From Halomonas sp. ALS9 (GTDB lineage Bacteria > Pseudomonadota > Gammaproteobacteria > Pseudomonadales > Halomonadaceae), in contig NZ_LXRG01000163.1 of the NCBI RefSeq assembly GCF_001651035.1, forward strand, positions 146,719-210,718: 64,000 bases of DNA, in the 5' to 3' direction. The translations under genes were made by a program, and so were the position numbers. Positions 33,131 to 42,674 of this stretch are shown here, piece by piece; the stretch's first letter is position 1, and every line of letters begins with the position of its first letter. The notes beneath the pieces were generated by a model. The model searched no databases, was not told the origin of the DNA, and saw only the letters and a list, made by a program, of their open reading frames with translations.

Positions 33131-34450
33131 ATGCGACTCGCACGTCACTTGCCCGTCTCCACGCTAGCGGCCGCCATTGCCATCTCAGGCCATGCCCAGG
33201 CGCAAACTGAAATTACCGTGGCCACGGTTAATAACAACGACATGGTGATCATGCAGAGCCTCACCGAGGCTTTCGAAGAAGCGCACCCCGATATCACCTT
33301 GGACTGGGTGGTGCTTGAGGAGAATGTGCTTCGTCAGCGCATGACTACTGATATTGCCACTGGTGGCGGCCAGTTTGACGTCATGACCATTGGTACTTAC
33401 GAAGTGCCTATCTGGGCAGAGCGCGGCTGGCTGTCACCGCTGAATAGCTTGCCCGACGACTACAACGAAGACGATCTGTTGGCCTCCGTGCGCGATGGTT
33501 TGAGCCTGGAAGGCACCCTCCACGCGCTGCCGTTCTACGCCGAAAGCTCGATGATGTACTACCGTCAGGACCTGTTTGAGAAAGCGGGTATTGAGATGAG
33601 CGAGCAGCCCACCTGGGAAGAGGTGCGTGAGTGGGCAGGCGAGCTGCACGGCAGCGAAGACGGATTAGCGGGGATCTGCCTGCGCGGCAAACCTGGCTGG
33701 GGCGAAAATATGGCCTTCGTTTCCACCCTGGTGAACACCTACGGTGGCCGCTGGTTTGACGAGGAGTGGAACCCAGAACTCAACTCTGAGGCGTGGGTTA
33801 ACGCTATCCAGTTTTATGTCGATTTGCTCAATGACTACGGCCCGCCAGGCGCAAGCTCCAACGGCTTTAACGAGAACCTGGCACTGTTCTCTCGTGGTAA
33901 CTGTGCGATGTGGGTGGACGCCACCTCCGCAGCGGGCAAACTGTATGACGGCAATGAATCCGATGTGGCGGACAGCTTAGGCTTTGCCCCGGCACCGGTG
34001 GCTGAGACACCTAAAGGTTCACACTGGTTATGGTCATGGGCGTTAGCGATCCCGGCTTCTTCAGAGAACCAGGAAGCGGCGCTTGAGTTTATTACCTGGG
34101 CCACTTCGCAAGAGTACATTGAACTGGTCGGTGAAACCCAAGGCTGGACCAGCGTGCCGCCAGGCACCCGTGAGTCGACCTACGCCAATGAGCAGTACAC
34201 CGAAGCAGCCCCCTTTGCTGACTTCGTGTTAAAGGCTATTCAGGACGCCGACCCCACCGACTCTACTCTGGAACCTAACCCCTACGTGGGCGTTCAGTTC
34301 GTCGGCATTCCAGAGTTTCAGTCGATCGGCACCCAGGTTGGCCAAACCATTGCCGCGGCGCTAACCGGTGACACCACGGTGGAACAGGCGCTAGACAGTG
34401 CCCAGCGCGCCACTGAGCGCACCATGCAGCGGGCTGGTTATCTAGACTGA
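33131..34450 (+). CDS. smoE: Polyol ABC transporter substrate-binding protein (SmoE/MtlE-like)
   Basis: 439 residues with a signal peptide (cleavage after ...GHAQA, about residue 25). Type 1 extracellular solute-binding protein: ITVATVNNNDMVIMQSLTEAFE, FDVMTIGTYEVPIWAERGWL, LPFYAESSMMYYRQDLFEKAG and WGENMAFVSTLVNTYGGRWFD. It resembles SmoE/MtlE proteins that bind sorbitol and mannitol. Downstream polyol dehydrogenases support this. Ribosome site AGGAG. First gene of a long operon running to at least 42640. Confidence 0.92.
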   Translation: MRLARHLPVSTLAAAIAISGHAQAQTEITVATVNNNDMVIMQSLTEAFEEAHPDITLDWVVLEENVLRQRMTTDIATGGGQFDVMTIGTYEVPIWAERGWLSPLNSLPDDYNEDDLLASVRDGLSLEGTLHALPFYAESSMMYYRQDLFEKAGIEMSEQPTWEEVREWAGELHGSEDGLAGICLRGKPGWGENMAFVSTLVNTYGGRWFDEEWNPELNSEAWVNAIQFYVDLLNDYGPPGASSNGFNENLALFSRGNCAMWVDATSAAGKLYDGNESDVADSLGFAPAPVAETPKGSHWLWSWALAIPASSENQEAALEFITWATSQEYIELVGETQGWTSVPPGTRESTYANEQYTEAAPFADFVLKAIQDADPTDSTLEPNPYVGVQFVGIPEFQSIGTQVGQTIAAALTGDTTVEQALDSAQRATERTMQRAGYLD

Positions 34451-34517
34451 TGGCCGCAATGCCTGCCTTGACTAGCCAGGCAGGCATTGTCCCCACACTG
34501 TTTCTGCAGGTATTCCC

Positions 34518-35408
34518 ATGACTAAAACTCGCGCTTCCGGCCGTACCGTCGGCGGGCTACGGACGCTGTCGCTGCAAGCGCCGGCCGTGACGCTACTGCT
34601 GCTATGGATGATTGTGCCGTTAGGCATGACGCTATGGTTCTCCTTTCAGTATTACAACCTGCTAATGCCCGGTATGACCGGCTTTGCCGGGTTGGAAAAC
34701 TATCAATACCTTCTCACTGACCCAGCCCTTTGGGCCGCCATGGGCAACACGCTGCTGCTGGTGGGCTGGGTGCTGGCGATTACCATAGTAGGTGGCACCC
34801 TACTGGCGGTGCTGTTCCAGCAGGAATTCGCCGGGCGCGGGATCGCGCGCGTGCTGGCGATCTCGCCATTTTTTGTGATGCCCACCGTGAGTGCGCTGGT
34901 GTGGAAAAACATGATGATGCACCCCTCTAACGGGGTACTGGCGTGGCTTGCTGAGTCCATCGGTCTGCCAGCTGTCGACTGGTTCTCCTCGCTGCCGCTG
35001 ACCTCGATTGTGATCATCGTGGCCTGGCAGTGGCTACCGTTTGCGCTGCTGATTCTGCTCACTGCGATGCAGTCGCTGGATGAGGATCAAGTGGAGGCCG
35101 CCAGAATGGATGGGGCAGGGCCAGTGGCGATCTTCTTCTTTATTACGCTGCCGCACCTAAAGCGTGCCATCAGTGTGGTGATCATGATTGAGATGATCTT
35201 CCTGCTGACTATTTTTGCCGAGATTTTTGTCACTACCTCCGGTGGCCCAGGCTTGGCGACCACCAATCTGGCCTACCTGATTTACATTCGTGCGCTGCTG
35301 GATTTTGACGTCGGCACTGCCTCCGCCGGTGGGGTGATCGCGATCATCCTCGCCAATATCGTGGCGATCTTCCTGGTTCGGATGGTGGCCAAAAACCTGG
35401 AAGAGTAG
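34518..35408 (+). CDS. smoF: Polyol ABC transporter permease (SmoF-like)
   Basis: 296 residues with six membrane spans. The cytoplasmic EAA loop is seen as EAARMDGAGPVAIFFFITLPHL, and SPFFVMPTVSALVWKNMMMHP is typical of the MalF-type subunits of CUT1 sugar importers. It lacks the long periplasmic insertion of MalF. It forms the channel with the second permease encoded next. A 67-bp gap separates it from the binding-protein gene. Confidence 0.93.
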   Translation: MTKTRASGRTVGGLRTLSLQAPAVTLLLLWMIVPLGMTLWFSFQYYNLLMPGMTGFAGLENYQYLLTDPALWAAMGNTLLLVGWVLAITIVGGTLLAVLFQQEFAGRGIARVLAISPFFVMPTVSALVWKNMMMHPSNGVLAWLAESIGLPAVDWFSSLPLTSIVIIVAWQWLPFALLILLTAMQSLDEDQVEAARMDGAGPVAIFFFITLPHLKRAISVVIMIEMIFLLTIFAEIFVTTSGGPGLATTNLAYLIYIRALLDFDVGTASAGGVIAIILANIVAIFLVRMVAKNLEE

Positions 35409-35437
35409 ACCGGCACTTGTCTCCTGGGAGTACTTCG

Positions 35438-36304
35438 ATGACTACCTTAAGTTCCAAAACTGCCGCGCCCCGATCAGTGTCGGGATGGCGGTCGGCGCAA
35501 AGCAAGCGAGCCATCATAGCGGTGCTGGGCTGGTCGGTGGCGCTGGTGATCTTCTTTCCGATTTTCTGGATGATCCTAACCGGCTTTAAAACCGAAACCG
35601 CGGCGATTGCCGATCCCACGCTAATTTTTTCGCCCACCCTGGAAAGCTATCAGGCGGTACACGCGCGCTCAGGCTATACCCGATTTGCACTCAACAGCGT
35701 AGCGGTGGCGTTTGGTTCAACGTTCTTCGCGCTGTTAATTGCGATTCCTTCAGCCTACGCCATGGCTTTTTTGCCGACTAAACGCACTAAGGGCACCTTG
35801 CTGTGGATGCTCTCAACCAAAATGCTGCCCTCGGTGGGTGTGCTGGTGCCGATTTACCTGATCTTTCGCGACGTTGGGCTGCTCGACACCCGCACCGGGC
35901 TGATTATTGTCTATACGCTGATGAATCTACCGATTGTGGTGTGGATGCTTTACACCTTCTTTAAAGATATGCCTAAAGACATTCTTGAAGCGGGGCGGAT
36001 GGACGGTGCCTCGACGCTGCAGGAAGTGTGCTTTCTGCTGCTGCCACTAACGCTGCCGGGCATCGCCTCAACGGGCCTGCTCTCGGTGATTTTGAGTTGG
36101 AACGAGGCATTCTGGAGTCTCAACCTAACGACCTCAAAAGCCGCGCCGTTAACCGCTTATATCGCCTCCTTCTCAAGCCCTGAGGGGCTGTTCTGGGCCA
36201 AGCTGTCAGCCGCATCCACCATGGCCATTGCGCCCATTTTGATACTCGGTTGGATGACCCAAAAACAGATGGTACGTGGCCTGACCTTTGGCGCCGTCAA
36301 GTAA
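35438..36304 (+). CDS. smoG: Polyol ABC transporter permease (SmoG-like)
   Basis: 288 residues from the ATG at 35438, which has CTGGGAG upstream; an in-frame TTG at 35417 is less likely. MalG-type CUT1 permease with six spans. The EAA loop is EAGRMDGASTLQEVCFLLLPL, and TKMLPSVGVLVPIYLIF and NLPIVVWMLYTFF are typical of the mannitol/sorbitol branch. The partner SmoF-like subunit is 30 bp upstream and the ATPase follows 12 bp downstream. Confidence 0.93.
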   Translation: MTTLSSKTAAPRSVSGWRSAQSKRAIIAVLGWSVALVIFFPIFWMILTGFKTETAAIADPTLIFSPTLESYQAVHARSGYTRFALNSVAVAFGSTFFALLIAIPSAYAMAFLPTKRTKGTLLWMLSTKMLPSVGVLVPIYLIFRDVGLLDTRTGLIIVYTLMNLPIVVWMLYTFFKDMPKDILEAGRMDGASTLQEVCFLLLPLTLPGIASTGLLSVILSWNEAFWSLNLTTSKAAPLTAYIASFSSPEGLFWAKLSAASTMAIAPILILGWMTQKQMVRGLTFGAVK

Positions 36305-36316
36305 AGGATATTCCTC

Positions 36317-37468
36317 ATGGCAACACTACAACTTCACAATATTACCAAGCGTTTTGGCGACACCGAGGTGATCAAGGGTATCGACCTTGAGGTCAATGAC
36401 CGCGAATTTGTGGTCTTCGTTGGCCCCTCCGGCTGCGGTAAATCGACATTGATGCGCATGATTGCCGGGCTGGAAAGTGCGACTGACGGCGATATTTTGA
36501 TCGACGGCCAGCGGATCAATGACGTCGGCCCAGCCGATCGCGGCCTCGCCATGGTGTTTCAGAGCTACGCGCTCTACCCGCATATGACAGTAGAGGGCAA
36601 CATGGGCTTCAGCATGCGTCTTGCGGGCGTACCCAAAGAGGAGCGCCGGGCCAAGGTGCTGGAAGCAGCCAAAATTCTGCAGCTAGAGCCGCTGCTGGAT
36701 CGCAAGCCCAAAGCACTTTCCGGCGGTCAGCGTCAGCGGGTGGCGATCGGCCGCGCGATTGTGCGTAACCCCAGTATCTTCCTGTTCGACGAGCCGCTTT
36801 CCAATCTGGATGCCGCACTGCGGGTGCAGATGCGCATTGAGCTTGCGCGCCTGCACGACGAGCTTGACGCCACCATGATCTACGTTACCCACGACCAGAT
36901 CGAAGCGATGACCATGGCGGATAAAATCGTTGTCCTCCACGACGGTGTGGTCGAGCAGGTGGGCTCACCCATGGCGCTCTACCACCATCCGCGTAATCGC
37001 TTTGTGGCGGGATTTATTGGCTCGCCGAAAATGAATTTTCTACCGGTAACGTTGACCGGAGTGTCGCCTGACGGGGTGGTCATTCGATTACCTGGCGGCG
37101 GCGAGCGCAGTGTGCCGGCCGAGGGGCAGCACCTGGAAGCCAATGCCCCCCTTGAGCTGGGTGTTCGCCCCGAACACTTAGTGCTCGATGAGCAGGGGCC
37201 GTTGAGTGGGCAGATCAAAGTGCTTGAGCGCCTCGGCGGTCAAACCTCGCTCTACGTCCAAATGGACGATGAACTCATCACGATTATGGCCGATGGCGAT
37301 GTGGCCTACCGGGTCAACGATACGGTGCGTTTTGGTTTTGCCCCCGAGCGCGCCCACCTGTTTGACGCTGGCGGCCTGGCTCTGCAGAGCCTGCAACAGC
37401 ACCCGTTGGCAGGGCTAACCCGTCACGATAACCGCGCCCCTGGCTCGCCTTCTGAGGAGCCCGCATGA
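36317..37468 (+). CDS. smoK: Polyol ABC transporter ATP-binding protein (SmoK/UgpC-like)
   Basis: 383 residues. Walker A GPSGCGKSTLM at about 36-46, Q-loop VFQSYALYPHM, signature LSGGQRQRVAIGRA at about 134, Walker B FLFDEPLSNLDA, switch His in YVTHDQIEAMT. A C-terminal TOBE/OB regulatory domain (about 240-365) contains LGVRPEHL. This is the MalK/UgpC family that energises CUT1 sugar importers. The stop overlaps the HAD-phosphatase start (ATGA). Confidence 0.96.
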   Translation: MATLQLHNITKRFGDTEVIKGIDLEVNDREFVVFVGPSGCGKSTLMRMIAGLESATDGDILIDGQRINDVGPADRGLAMVFQSYALYPHMTVEGNMGFSMRLAGVPKEERRAKVLEAAKILQLEPLLDRKPKALSGGQRQRVAIGRAIVRNPSIFLFDEPLSNLDAALRVQMRIELARLHDELDATMIYVTHDQIEAMTMADKIVVLHDGVVEQVGSPMALYHHPRNRFVAGFIGSPKMNFLPVTLTGVSPDGVVIRLPGGGERSVPAEGQHLEANAPLELGVRPEHLVLDEQGPLSGQIKVLERLGGQTSLYVQMDDELITIMADGDVAYRVNDTVRFGFAPERAHLFDAGGLALQSLQQHPLAGLTRHDNRAPGSPSEEPA

Positions 37469-38136
37469 GGACACTTATCTTTGACTGTGATGGCGTGCTG
37501 GTCGACAGCGAGGCGCTGGCGGAAGGCACGTTGGTGGAGTACCTCTCCCGCTGGCTGCCCGATCTGAATATCGACCAGGAGCTGGGTCAAGCGCTAGGTA
37601 TGACTACAGCGGCTATTCTCGCTCATCTCGAAGCATTAAGCGCTCACACGCTGCCACTGGATGCCACCGAGCAGGTGGATACCGCCATTGAGGCGCGCTT
37701 GGAGAGGGAACTCAAAGCCATCGAGGGAGCCGATAAGGCGATTCGTGGCATTAGCCTGGAAAAGGCCGTGGTTTCCAACAGCCGCCGTAGCCGCGTGGTG
37801 GCATCACTGGCGAGCACGCGCTTGGCCGAGGCGTTCGGCGAGGTACCCATTTTTACCGCTGAGCAAGTCGCCAACCCCAAGCCTGACCCTGCGCTCTATC
37901 GCTTGGCAGCCTCTCAGTTAGGCCAAGTGCCGCGAGATTGCCTGGTAGTGGAAGACAGCGTGGCCGGCGTCACCGCCGCCCATGCCGCAGGGATGTGTGT
38001 GATTGGTTTTGTCGGTGCTAGCCATGTGGATGCAGAGCAATCGGCGCGCCTTACTCAAGCCGGTGCCTGGCGCATTTTAGAGCATATGCACGGCCTGGAA
38101 GCCTTGGTGGATGAGTGGCAAAGCAGAGGCCAATAA
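37465..38136 (+). CDS. HAD-family phosphatase (beta-phosphoglucomutase-like)
   Basis: 223 residues. HAD motif I is LIFDCDGVLVDSE at the N-terminus, motif II is VVSNSRRSR, and motifs III/IV are NPKPDPALY and CLVVEDSVAGVTAAHAAGM. The cap domain between residues 15 and 85 makes it subfamily IA. Related genes recur in sorbitol/mannitol operons, where a role as sugar-phosphate phosphatase is supposed but not shown. Four-base overlap with the ATPase gene. Confidence 0.9.
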   Translation: MRTLIFDCDGVLVDSEALAEGTLVEYLSRWLPDLNIDQELGQALGMTTAAILAHLEALSAHTLPLDATEQVDTAIEARLERELKAIEGADKAIRGISLEKAVVSNSRRSRVVASLASTRLAEAFGEVPIFTAEQVANPKPDPALYRLAASQLGQVPRDCLVVEDSVAGVTAAHAAGMCVIGFVGASHVDAEQSARLTQAGAWRILEHMHGLEALVDEWQSRGQ

Positions 38137-38178
38137 CCTGCCTAATACAGCATTCTATGTAACAGCGAGAACATTAAG

Positions 38179-38964
38179 ATGAAACTAAACAATAAAATCG
38201 CGGTGATTACCGGAGGCGCTCGGGGTATCGGTTTAGCCATTGCCCAGCGCTATTTAAGCGAAGGCGCTAGCGTGGTGGTGGCCGATATTGATAGTGCTGC
38301 CATTGAAACCGCCGTGGCAATACTGGGCCAGCAAGCCCGCGCTGAAAAAGTCATGGGCATTGAGCTGAACGTCTGCCACCAAGCCTCAATTGACGCCATG
38401 GTGGACGCAGTAACCCGCCGTTTTGGCGGCATCGATATCTTAGTTAATAACGCCGCTATCTTTGATATGGCACCGGTGCTTGAGGTGACCGAAGCGAGCT
38501 TCGACAAACAATTTGCGGTGAATACCAAAGGCATGTTTTTTACCCTGCAGGCGGTGGCCCGTTCGATGGTGAACCGCGGGCAAGGCGGCAAAATTATCAA
38601 TATGGCCTCCCAGGCAGGTCGCCGCGGTGAAGCGCTGGTAAGCGTTTACTGCGCCAGTAAAGCCGCGGTTATCAGCCTGACCCAATCCAGCGGTTTGGAT
38701 CTCATCAAACACCGCATCAACGTCAACGGCATCGCCCCCGGCGTGGTGGATACGCCGATGTGGGAAGAAGTCGATGCGCTGTTTGCCCGTTATGAAAACC
38801 GCCCGCTTGGCGAGAAAAAACGACTGGTGGGCGAAGCGGTGCCGTTCGGGCGTATGGGGCTACCGGAGGATCACACCGGTGCGGCAGTGTTTTTGGCCAG
38901 CCAGGACAGTGACTACGTGGTCGCCCAGACGCTTAATGTCGATGGCGGCAACTGGATGAGCTGA
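38179..38964 (+). CDS. smoS: Sorbitol dehydrogenase (L-iditol 2-dehydrogenase, SDR)
   Basis: 261-residue short-chain dehydrogenase. The NAD site is TGGARGIGLAIAQRYL at residues 12-27, NNAAIFDM is near 90, the catalytic tetrad is in NMASQAGRRGEALVSVYCASKAA (S, Y, K, in blocks), and PGVVDTPMW follows. SmoS-type enzymes oxidise D-sorbitol to D-fructose and also galactitol. The operon context and length match. It is followed 7 bp later by the P-loop kinase gene. Confidence 0.93.
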   Translation: MKLNNKIAVITGGARGIGLAIAQRYLSEGASVVVADIDSAAIETAVAILGQQARAEKVMGIELNVCHQASIDAMVDAVTRRFGGIDILVNNAAIFDMAPVLEVTEASFDKQFAVNTKGMFFTLQAVARSMVNRGQGGKIINMASQAGRRGEALVSVYCASKAAVISLTQSSGLDLIKHRINVNGIAPGVVDTPMWEEVDALFARYENRPLGEKKRLVGEAVPFGRMGLPEDHTGAAVFLASQDSDYVVAQTLNVDGGNWMS

Positions 38965-38971
38965 GGTCTCT

Positions 38972-39592
38972 ATGAGCCCTGATCTTGATACCTTAGCCGA
39001 TCAGATTATTGGCGCCGCCGAAGGCGCCTCGCGCTACCTGGTAGCGCTGGCCGGGCCGCCAGGGGCGGGTAAATCTTATCGCAGCGCCCAGCTCTGCGAT
39101 GCCATTAATTTACGCCTGCCAGGCCAAGCTGGGCTAGTGCCCATGGATGGCTACCACTTCGACAACGCCGTGTTGGGCGAGCAGCAGGTGCCAGTCAAAG
39201 GGGCACCCCACACCTTTGATGTGGAGGGCCTGCGCTGCGACCTTGAACGCATCCGCCAAGCTAATCACACGGTAGCGGTGCCGGTGTTTGATCGCCCGCT
39301 GGATTTAGCTCGTGCTGGTGGACGCCTGATCACCCTTGAACATCGCATCGTGATTGTCGAGGGCAACTACCTACTGCTTGACCGCTCCCCTTGGCGTGAA
39401 CTGCGCCCGCTGTTCGATTGGACGCTGTTTATAGATGTCGACGATGTCGTGCTGGTTGATCGGCTGATCAATCGTTGGCTCGAAATGGGCCAGGATCGCA
39501 CTGGGGCGCTGGAGCGTACCCACCATAAAGATATGCTCAACGCGCAGTTAGTGAAAAGTTGCTGTTTACCGCCTGACCAGCGCTGGCGCTAG
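38972..39592 (+). CDS. P-loop nucleoside/sugar kinase-like protein (FrcK/PanK-like fold)
   Basis: 206 residues. P-loop GPPGAGKSYRSA at about 28-39, then MDGYHFDNAVL, GAPHTFDVEGL and PVFDRPLDLA, then VEGNYLLLDRSPW. This is the uridine kinase/pantothenate kinase-like group annotated as nucleoside/nucleotide kinase family; FrcK, linked to fructose uptake in rhizobia, belongs here. No ordinary fructokinase is present in the operon, although mannitol and sorbitol oxidation yields fructose, so this is the best candidate for a fructose-phosphorylating step. That is inference. Confidence 0.82.
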   Translation: MSPDLDTLADQIIGAAEGASRYLVALAGPPGAGKSYRSAQLCDAINLRLPGQAGLVPMDGYHFDNAVLGEQQVPVKGAPHTFDVEGLRCDLERIRQANHTVAVPVFDRPLDLARAGGRLITLEHRIVIVEGNYLLLDRSPWRELRPLFDWTLFIDVDDVVLVDRLINRWLEMGQDRTGALERTHHKDMLNAQLVKSCCLPPDQRWR

Positions 39593-39662
39593 TGCTCGGA
39601 TATCGCCTTTATCCGCTTTTATTCACCCAATCGCGCCAAGTAGGCCTTGGCTGGAGAGTCCC

Positions 39663-41150
39663 ATGACCCGTCTTAACAATCACAACCTGGGCACGCTAAC
39701 CGACGATGTTGCCAAACCAAACTATGACCGCAAAACGCTTACCCCCGGTATTGTGCATATCGGCGTAGGCGGCTTTCACCGCGCCCACCAAGCGATGTAC
39801 CTGGATACGCTGATGAACCAGGGCGAAGCGCTGGACTGGGGCATCGTGGGCGTAGGCGTGATGCCCGGCGATAAACGCATGCAGCAGGCGCTGGCAGCGC
39901 AGGATCATCTCTACACCCTGGTGGTCAAACACCCGGACGGCCAGCACCAACCAAGAGTCATTGGCAGCATAGTGAATTACCTGTTTGCACCGGAAGAGAC
40001 CGAGACGGTGATCGAGCAGATGGCCGATCCGACGATCCGTATTGTGTCGCTGACGGTGACCGAAGGCGGTTACAACTTTCACCCGGTGAGCGGCGAGTTC
40101 GATCTCGAAAACCCTCAGGTCGAGGCTGATCTTGCTAATCCCACTCAGCCCACCACCAGCTTCGGGCTGGTAGTAGAAGCACTTGCCCGCCGCCGTGCCC
40201 GAGGCATTGCACCGTTTACCGTGATGTCCTGCGATAATATTCAGGGCAACGGGGATGTGGCCAAACGCATGTTCGGTGCCTACGCCCAGGCGCGGGATGC
40301 CGAGTTAGGCGACTGGCTGGCAGCCGAGGTGGCGTTTCCCAATGCCATGGTGGATCGTATTACCCCAGTGACGTCGACCACGGATATTGATGAGCTGAGT
40401 CAGCGCTTTGGGGTAGAGGACGCTTGGCCGGTGGTCTGTGAACCCTTCACCCAGTGGGTGTTGGAAGATCACTTTCCGCTGGGTCGCCCTGCGTTTGAAA
40501 AGGTCGGTGTGCAAGTGGTTGAGGATGTCGAGCCCTACGAGTTGATGAAGCTGCGTCTGCTTAATGCCAGCCATCAGGCGCTGACCTATTTTGGCTATTT
40601 AGCCGGATACCGCTACGCCCACGAGGTGTGTCAGGATTCGCTGTTCGTCGATTTTTTACTGGGCTATATGCGCGAAGAGGGCACGCCCACTCTGGCGCCA
40701 GTGCCAGGGGTCGATCTTGAAAACTACCGTTTAACGCTGATTGAGCGTTTCGCCAACCCGCAGATCAAAGATACTTTGGCGCGACTCTGCGCCGAGAGTT
40801 CTGATCGTATTCCCAAATGGCTGGTGCCGGTGATTCGCCAGCAGTTGGCTCAGGACGGCGAGATAGAACGCAGCGCTGCGGTGGTGGCCAGCTGGGCACG
40901 TTACGCCGAGGGGGTAGACGAGCAGGGCGAGCCGATTGAAATCGTCGATCGTTTAAAAGCACCGTTAATGGCAATTGCCGCTGAGAACCGCGCTCGCCCC
41001 ACGGCGTTTATCGAGAACCGCGAGCTGTTTGGCGACTTAATCGACGCTCCGCGTTTTGTTGAAGCCTACTTAAGCGCCCTGAAGTCACTGCACGAACGTG
41101 GCGCACGCGCTACGCTAGAAGGTCTGGCGGCATCTAAGGGGACGTTGTGA
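39663..41150 (+). CDS. mtlK: Mannitol 2-dehydrogenase (polyol-specific long-chain dehydrogenase)
   Basis: 495 residues. N-terminal Rossmann domain with HIGVGGFHRAHQAMYLD and WGIVGVGVMPGD, FTVMSCDNIQGNG at about 180, FPNAMVDRITPVT, and the catalytic Lys/Asn/His region LMKLRLLNASHQALTYFGYLAG (in two blocks) at about 295. It oxidises D-mannitol to fructose and D-arabitol to xylulose with NAD. Named mtlK in Rhodobacter and mtlD in Pseudomonas. The stop overlaps the xylulokinase start (TGATG). Confidence 0.96.
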   Translation: MTRLNNHNLGTLTDDVAKPNYDRKTLTPGIVHIGVGGFHRAHQAMYLDTLMNQGEALDWGIVGVGVMPGDKRMQQALAAQDHLYTLVVKHPDGQHQPRVIGSIVNYLFAPEETETVIEQMADPTIRIVSLTVTEGGYNFHPVSGEFDLENPQVEADLANPTQPTTSFGLVVEALARRRARGIAPFTVMSCDNIQGNGDVAKRMFGAYAQARDAELGDWLAAEVAFPNAMVDRITPVTSTTDIDELSQRFGVEDAWPVVCEPFTQWVLEDHFPLGRPAFEKVGVQVVEDVEPYELMKLRLLNASHQALTYFGYLAGYRYAHEVCQDSLFVDFLLGYMREEGTPTLAPVPGVDLENYRLTLIERFANPQIKDTLARLCAESSDRIPKWLVPVIRQQLAQDGEIERSAAVVASWARYAEGVDEQGEPIEIVDRLKAPLMAIAAENRARPTAFIENRELFGDLIDAPRFVEAYLSALKSLHERGARATLEGLAASKGTL

Positions 41151-42640
41151 TGTATATCGGGGTAGATTGCGGTACTCAGAGCACCAAGGTAGTGGTGTTA
41201 GACGTTGAACAGGGCAAAATACTCGCTGAAGCAAGCCGTGGTCATCACCTGGATGAAGGTGAAAATGGTCGCCGCGAGCAGTCACCTGCTGAGTGGCTGG
41301 CGGCCCTGAAAGAGGCGTTTTTTGCTGCCCTCGACAAAACGGGTGTCTCGGCGAGCCAAGTGCTCGGCATCGGCGTTTCCGGCCAGCAGCACGGAATGGT
41401 GGCGCTCGATGGCGACGGTGTGCCGGTCTACCCCGCCAAACTGTGGTGCGACACCGAAACCAGCGCCCAGAACGCCGATTTAGTCGCCCGTTTGGGCGGC
41501 GAAGCGGGATGCTTGGAGAAGCTGGGGCTGGTACTGCAAACCGGCTACACCGCCTCTAAAGTTGCTTGGCTGCGCGAACAGCACCCGGCTGCGTATCGGC
41601 GAATCGAGAGCCTGCTGCTACCCCACGACTACCTCAATTTCTGGCTTACCGGAGAACGCGTCACCGAAGCGGGCGACGCCTCCGGCACCGGCTACTTCGA
41701 TACCCGCAAGCGCTGCTGGCAGTTAGACGTATTTGCTGAAATGGCCCCCGAATTAGATCCGGCGCGAGTATTGCCCCGGGTGCTGGAAGCCCATGAGTCG
41801 GTAGGTGTTGTGTGCCCAGCGGTCGCTCGGGAACTTGGGCTGGGCGATCAGGTGGTGGTCTCCTCCGGCGGTGGCGACAATATGCTCGGCGCCATTGGCA
41901 CTGGCAATATTACCCCAGGGCTGATTACGCTGAGTTTGGGCACCTCCGGCACCGTATGCGCTTACTCGGCTACTCCCGTTGAGTGCGACAGCGCCATGGT
42001 CGCCAACTTCTGCTCCAGCACCGGCGGCTGGTTGCCGCTAATCTGCACGATGAATGTCACCTCGGCCACTACTCGGGTACGCGAGCTGTTTGGTTTAGAC
42101 TTGGTGGCTTTTGGCGAGAAAGTGGCCAGCGCGCCCATAGGCGCTGAGGGTGTTACCGTACTGCCATTTTTCAACGGTGAGCGGGTACCCATGCTGCCGG
42201 ATGCCTCAGCGGACTTCCTCGGCCTGACCAGTCTTAATACCACCCAGGCTAATCTATGCCGGGCGGTGGTGGAGGGGGCCACTTTCGGGCTACGCTATGG
42301 GCTGGAATTGCTGGGTGATTTAACCGCCGGGGCCAGTCAGATTCGGCTGATCGGTGGCGGCGCTAACAGCCCCGTATGGCGACAGATGGTGGCGGATATT
42401 ACCGACACCCAGGTGATTTGCCCCGAGATTACCGACGCGGCAGCCCTGGGCGCTGCGATACAGGCGGCTTGGTGCGACCAGCGTGCGGAGGGCGTGACGC
42501 TAGAAGCGCTGTGCGAGCGCTTGGTTCATCTGGACGCCCAGTCGCTGGCCGACCCCCATCCGGAACGGGTGGCCGCCTACCAACCGATTTATGCGCGCTA
42601 CTGCGCAGCACTTGAACAACGCCATGACGGCGTAAAGTGA
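41150..42640 (+). CDS. xylB: Xylulokinase
   Basis: About 496 residues, taken from the ATG at 41150; a GTG at 41147 is directly upstream and in frame. FGGY-family sugar kinase: N-terminal YIGVDCGTQSTKVVVLD, GIGVSGQQHGMVALD, catalytic Asp region EAGDASGTGYFD, then SLGTSGTVCAYS and GGGANSPVWRQMVADI. It converts D-xylulose, made from arabitol by the preceding dehydrogenase, to xylulose 5-phosphate. It overlaps that gene by one base. Confidence 0.95.
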   Translation: MYIGVDCGTQSTKVVVLDVEQGKILAEASRGHHLDEGENGRREQSPAEWLAALKEAFFAALDKTGVSASQVLGIGVSGQQHGMVALDGDGVPVYPAKLWCDTETSAQNADLVARLGGEAGCLEKLGLVLQTGYTASKVAWLREQHPAAYRRIESLLLPHDYLNFWLTGERVTEAGDASGTGYFDTRKRCWQLDVFAEMAPELDPARVLPRVLEAHESVGVVCPAVARELGLGDQVVVSSGGGDNMLGAIGTGNITPGLITLSLGTSGTVCAYSATPVECDSAMVANFCSSTGGWLPLICTMNVTSATTRVRELFGLDLVAFGEKVASAPIGAEGVTVLPFFNGERVPMLPDASADFLGLTSLNTTQANLCRAVVEGATFGLRYGLELLGDLTAGASQIRLIGGGANSPVWRQMVADITDTQVICPEITDAAALGAAIQAAWCDQRAEGVTLEALCERLVHLDAQSLADPHPERVAAYQPIYARYCAALEQRHDGVK

Positions 42641-42674
42641 TTATTAAGCATTAGACGAATATCAAGGAGATTTT

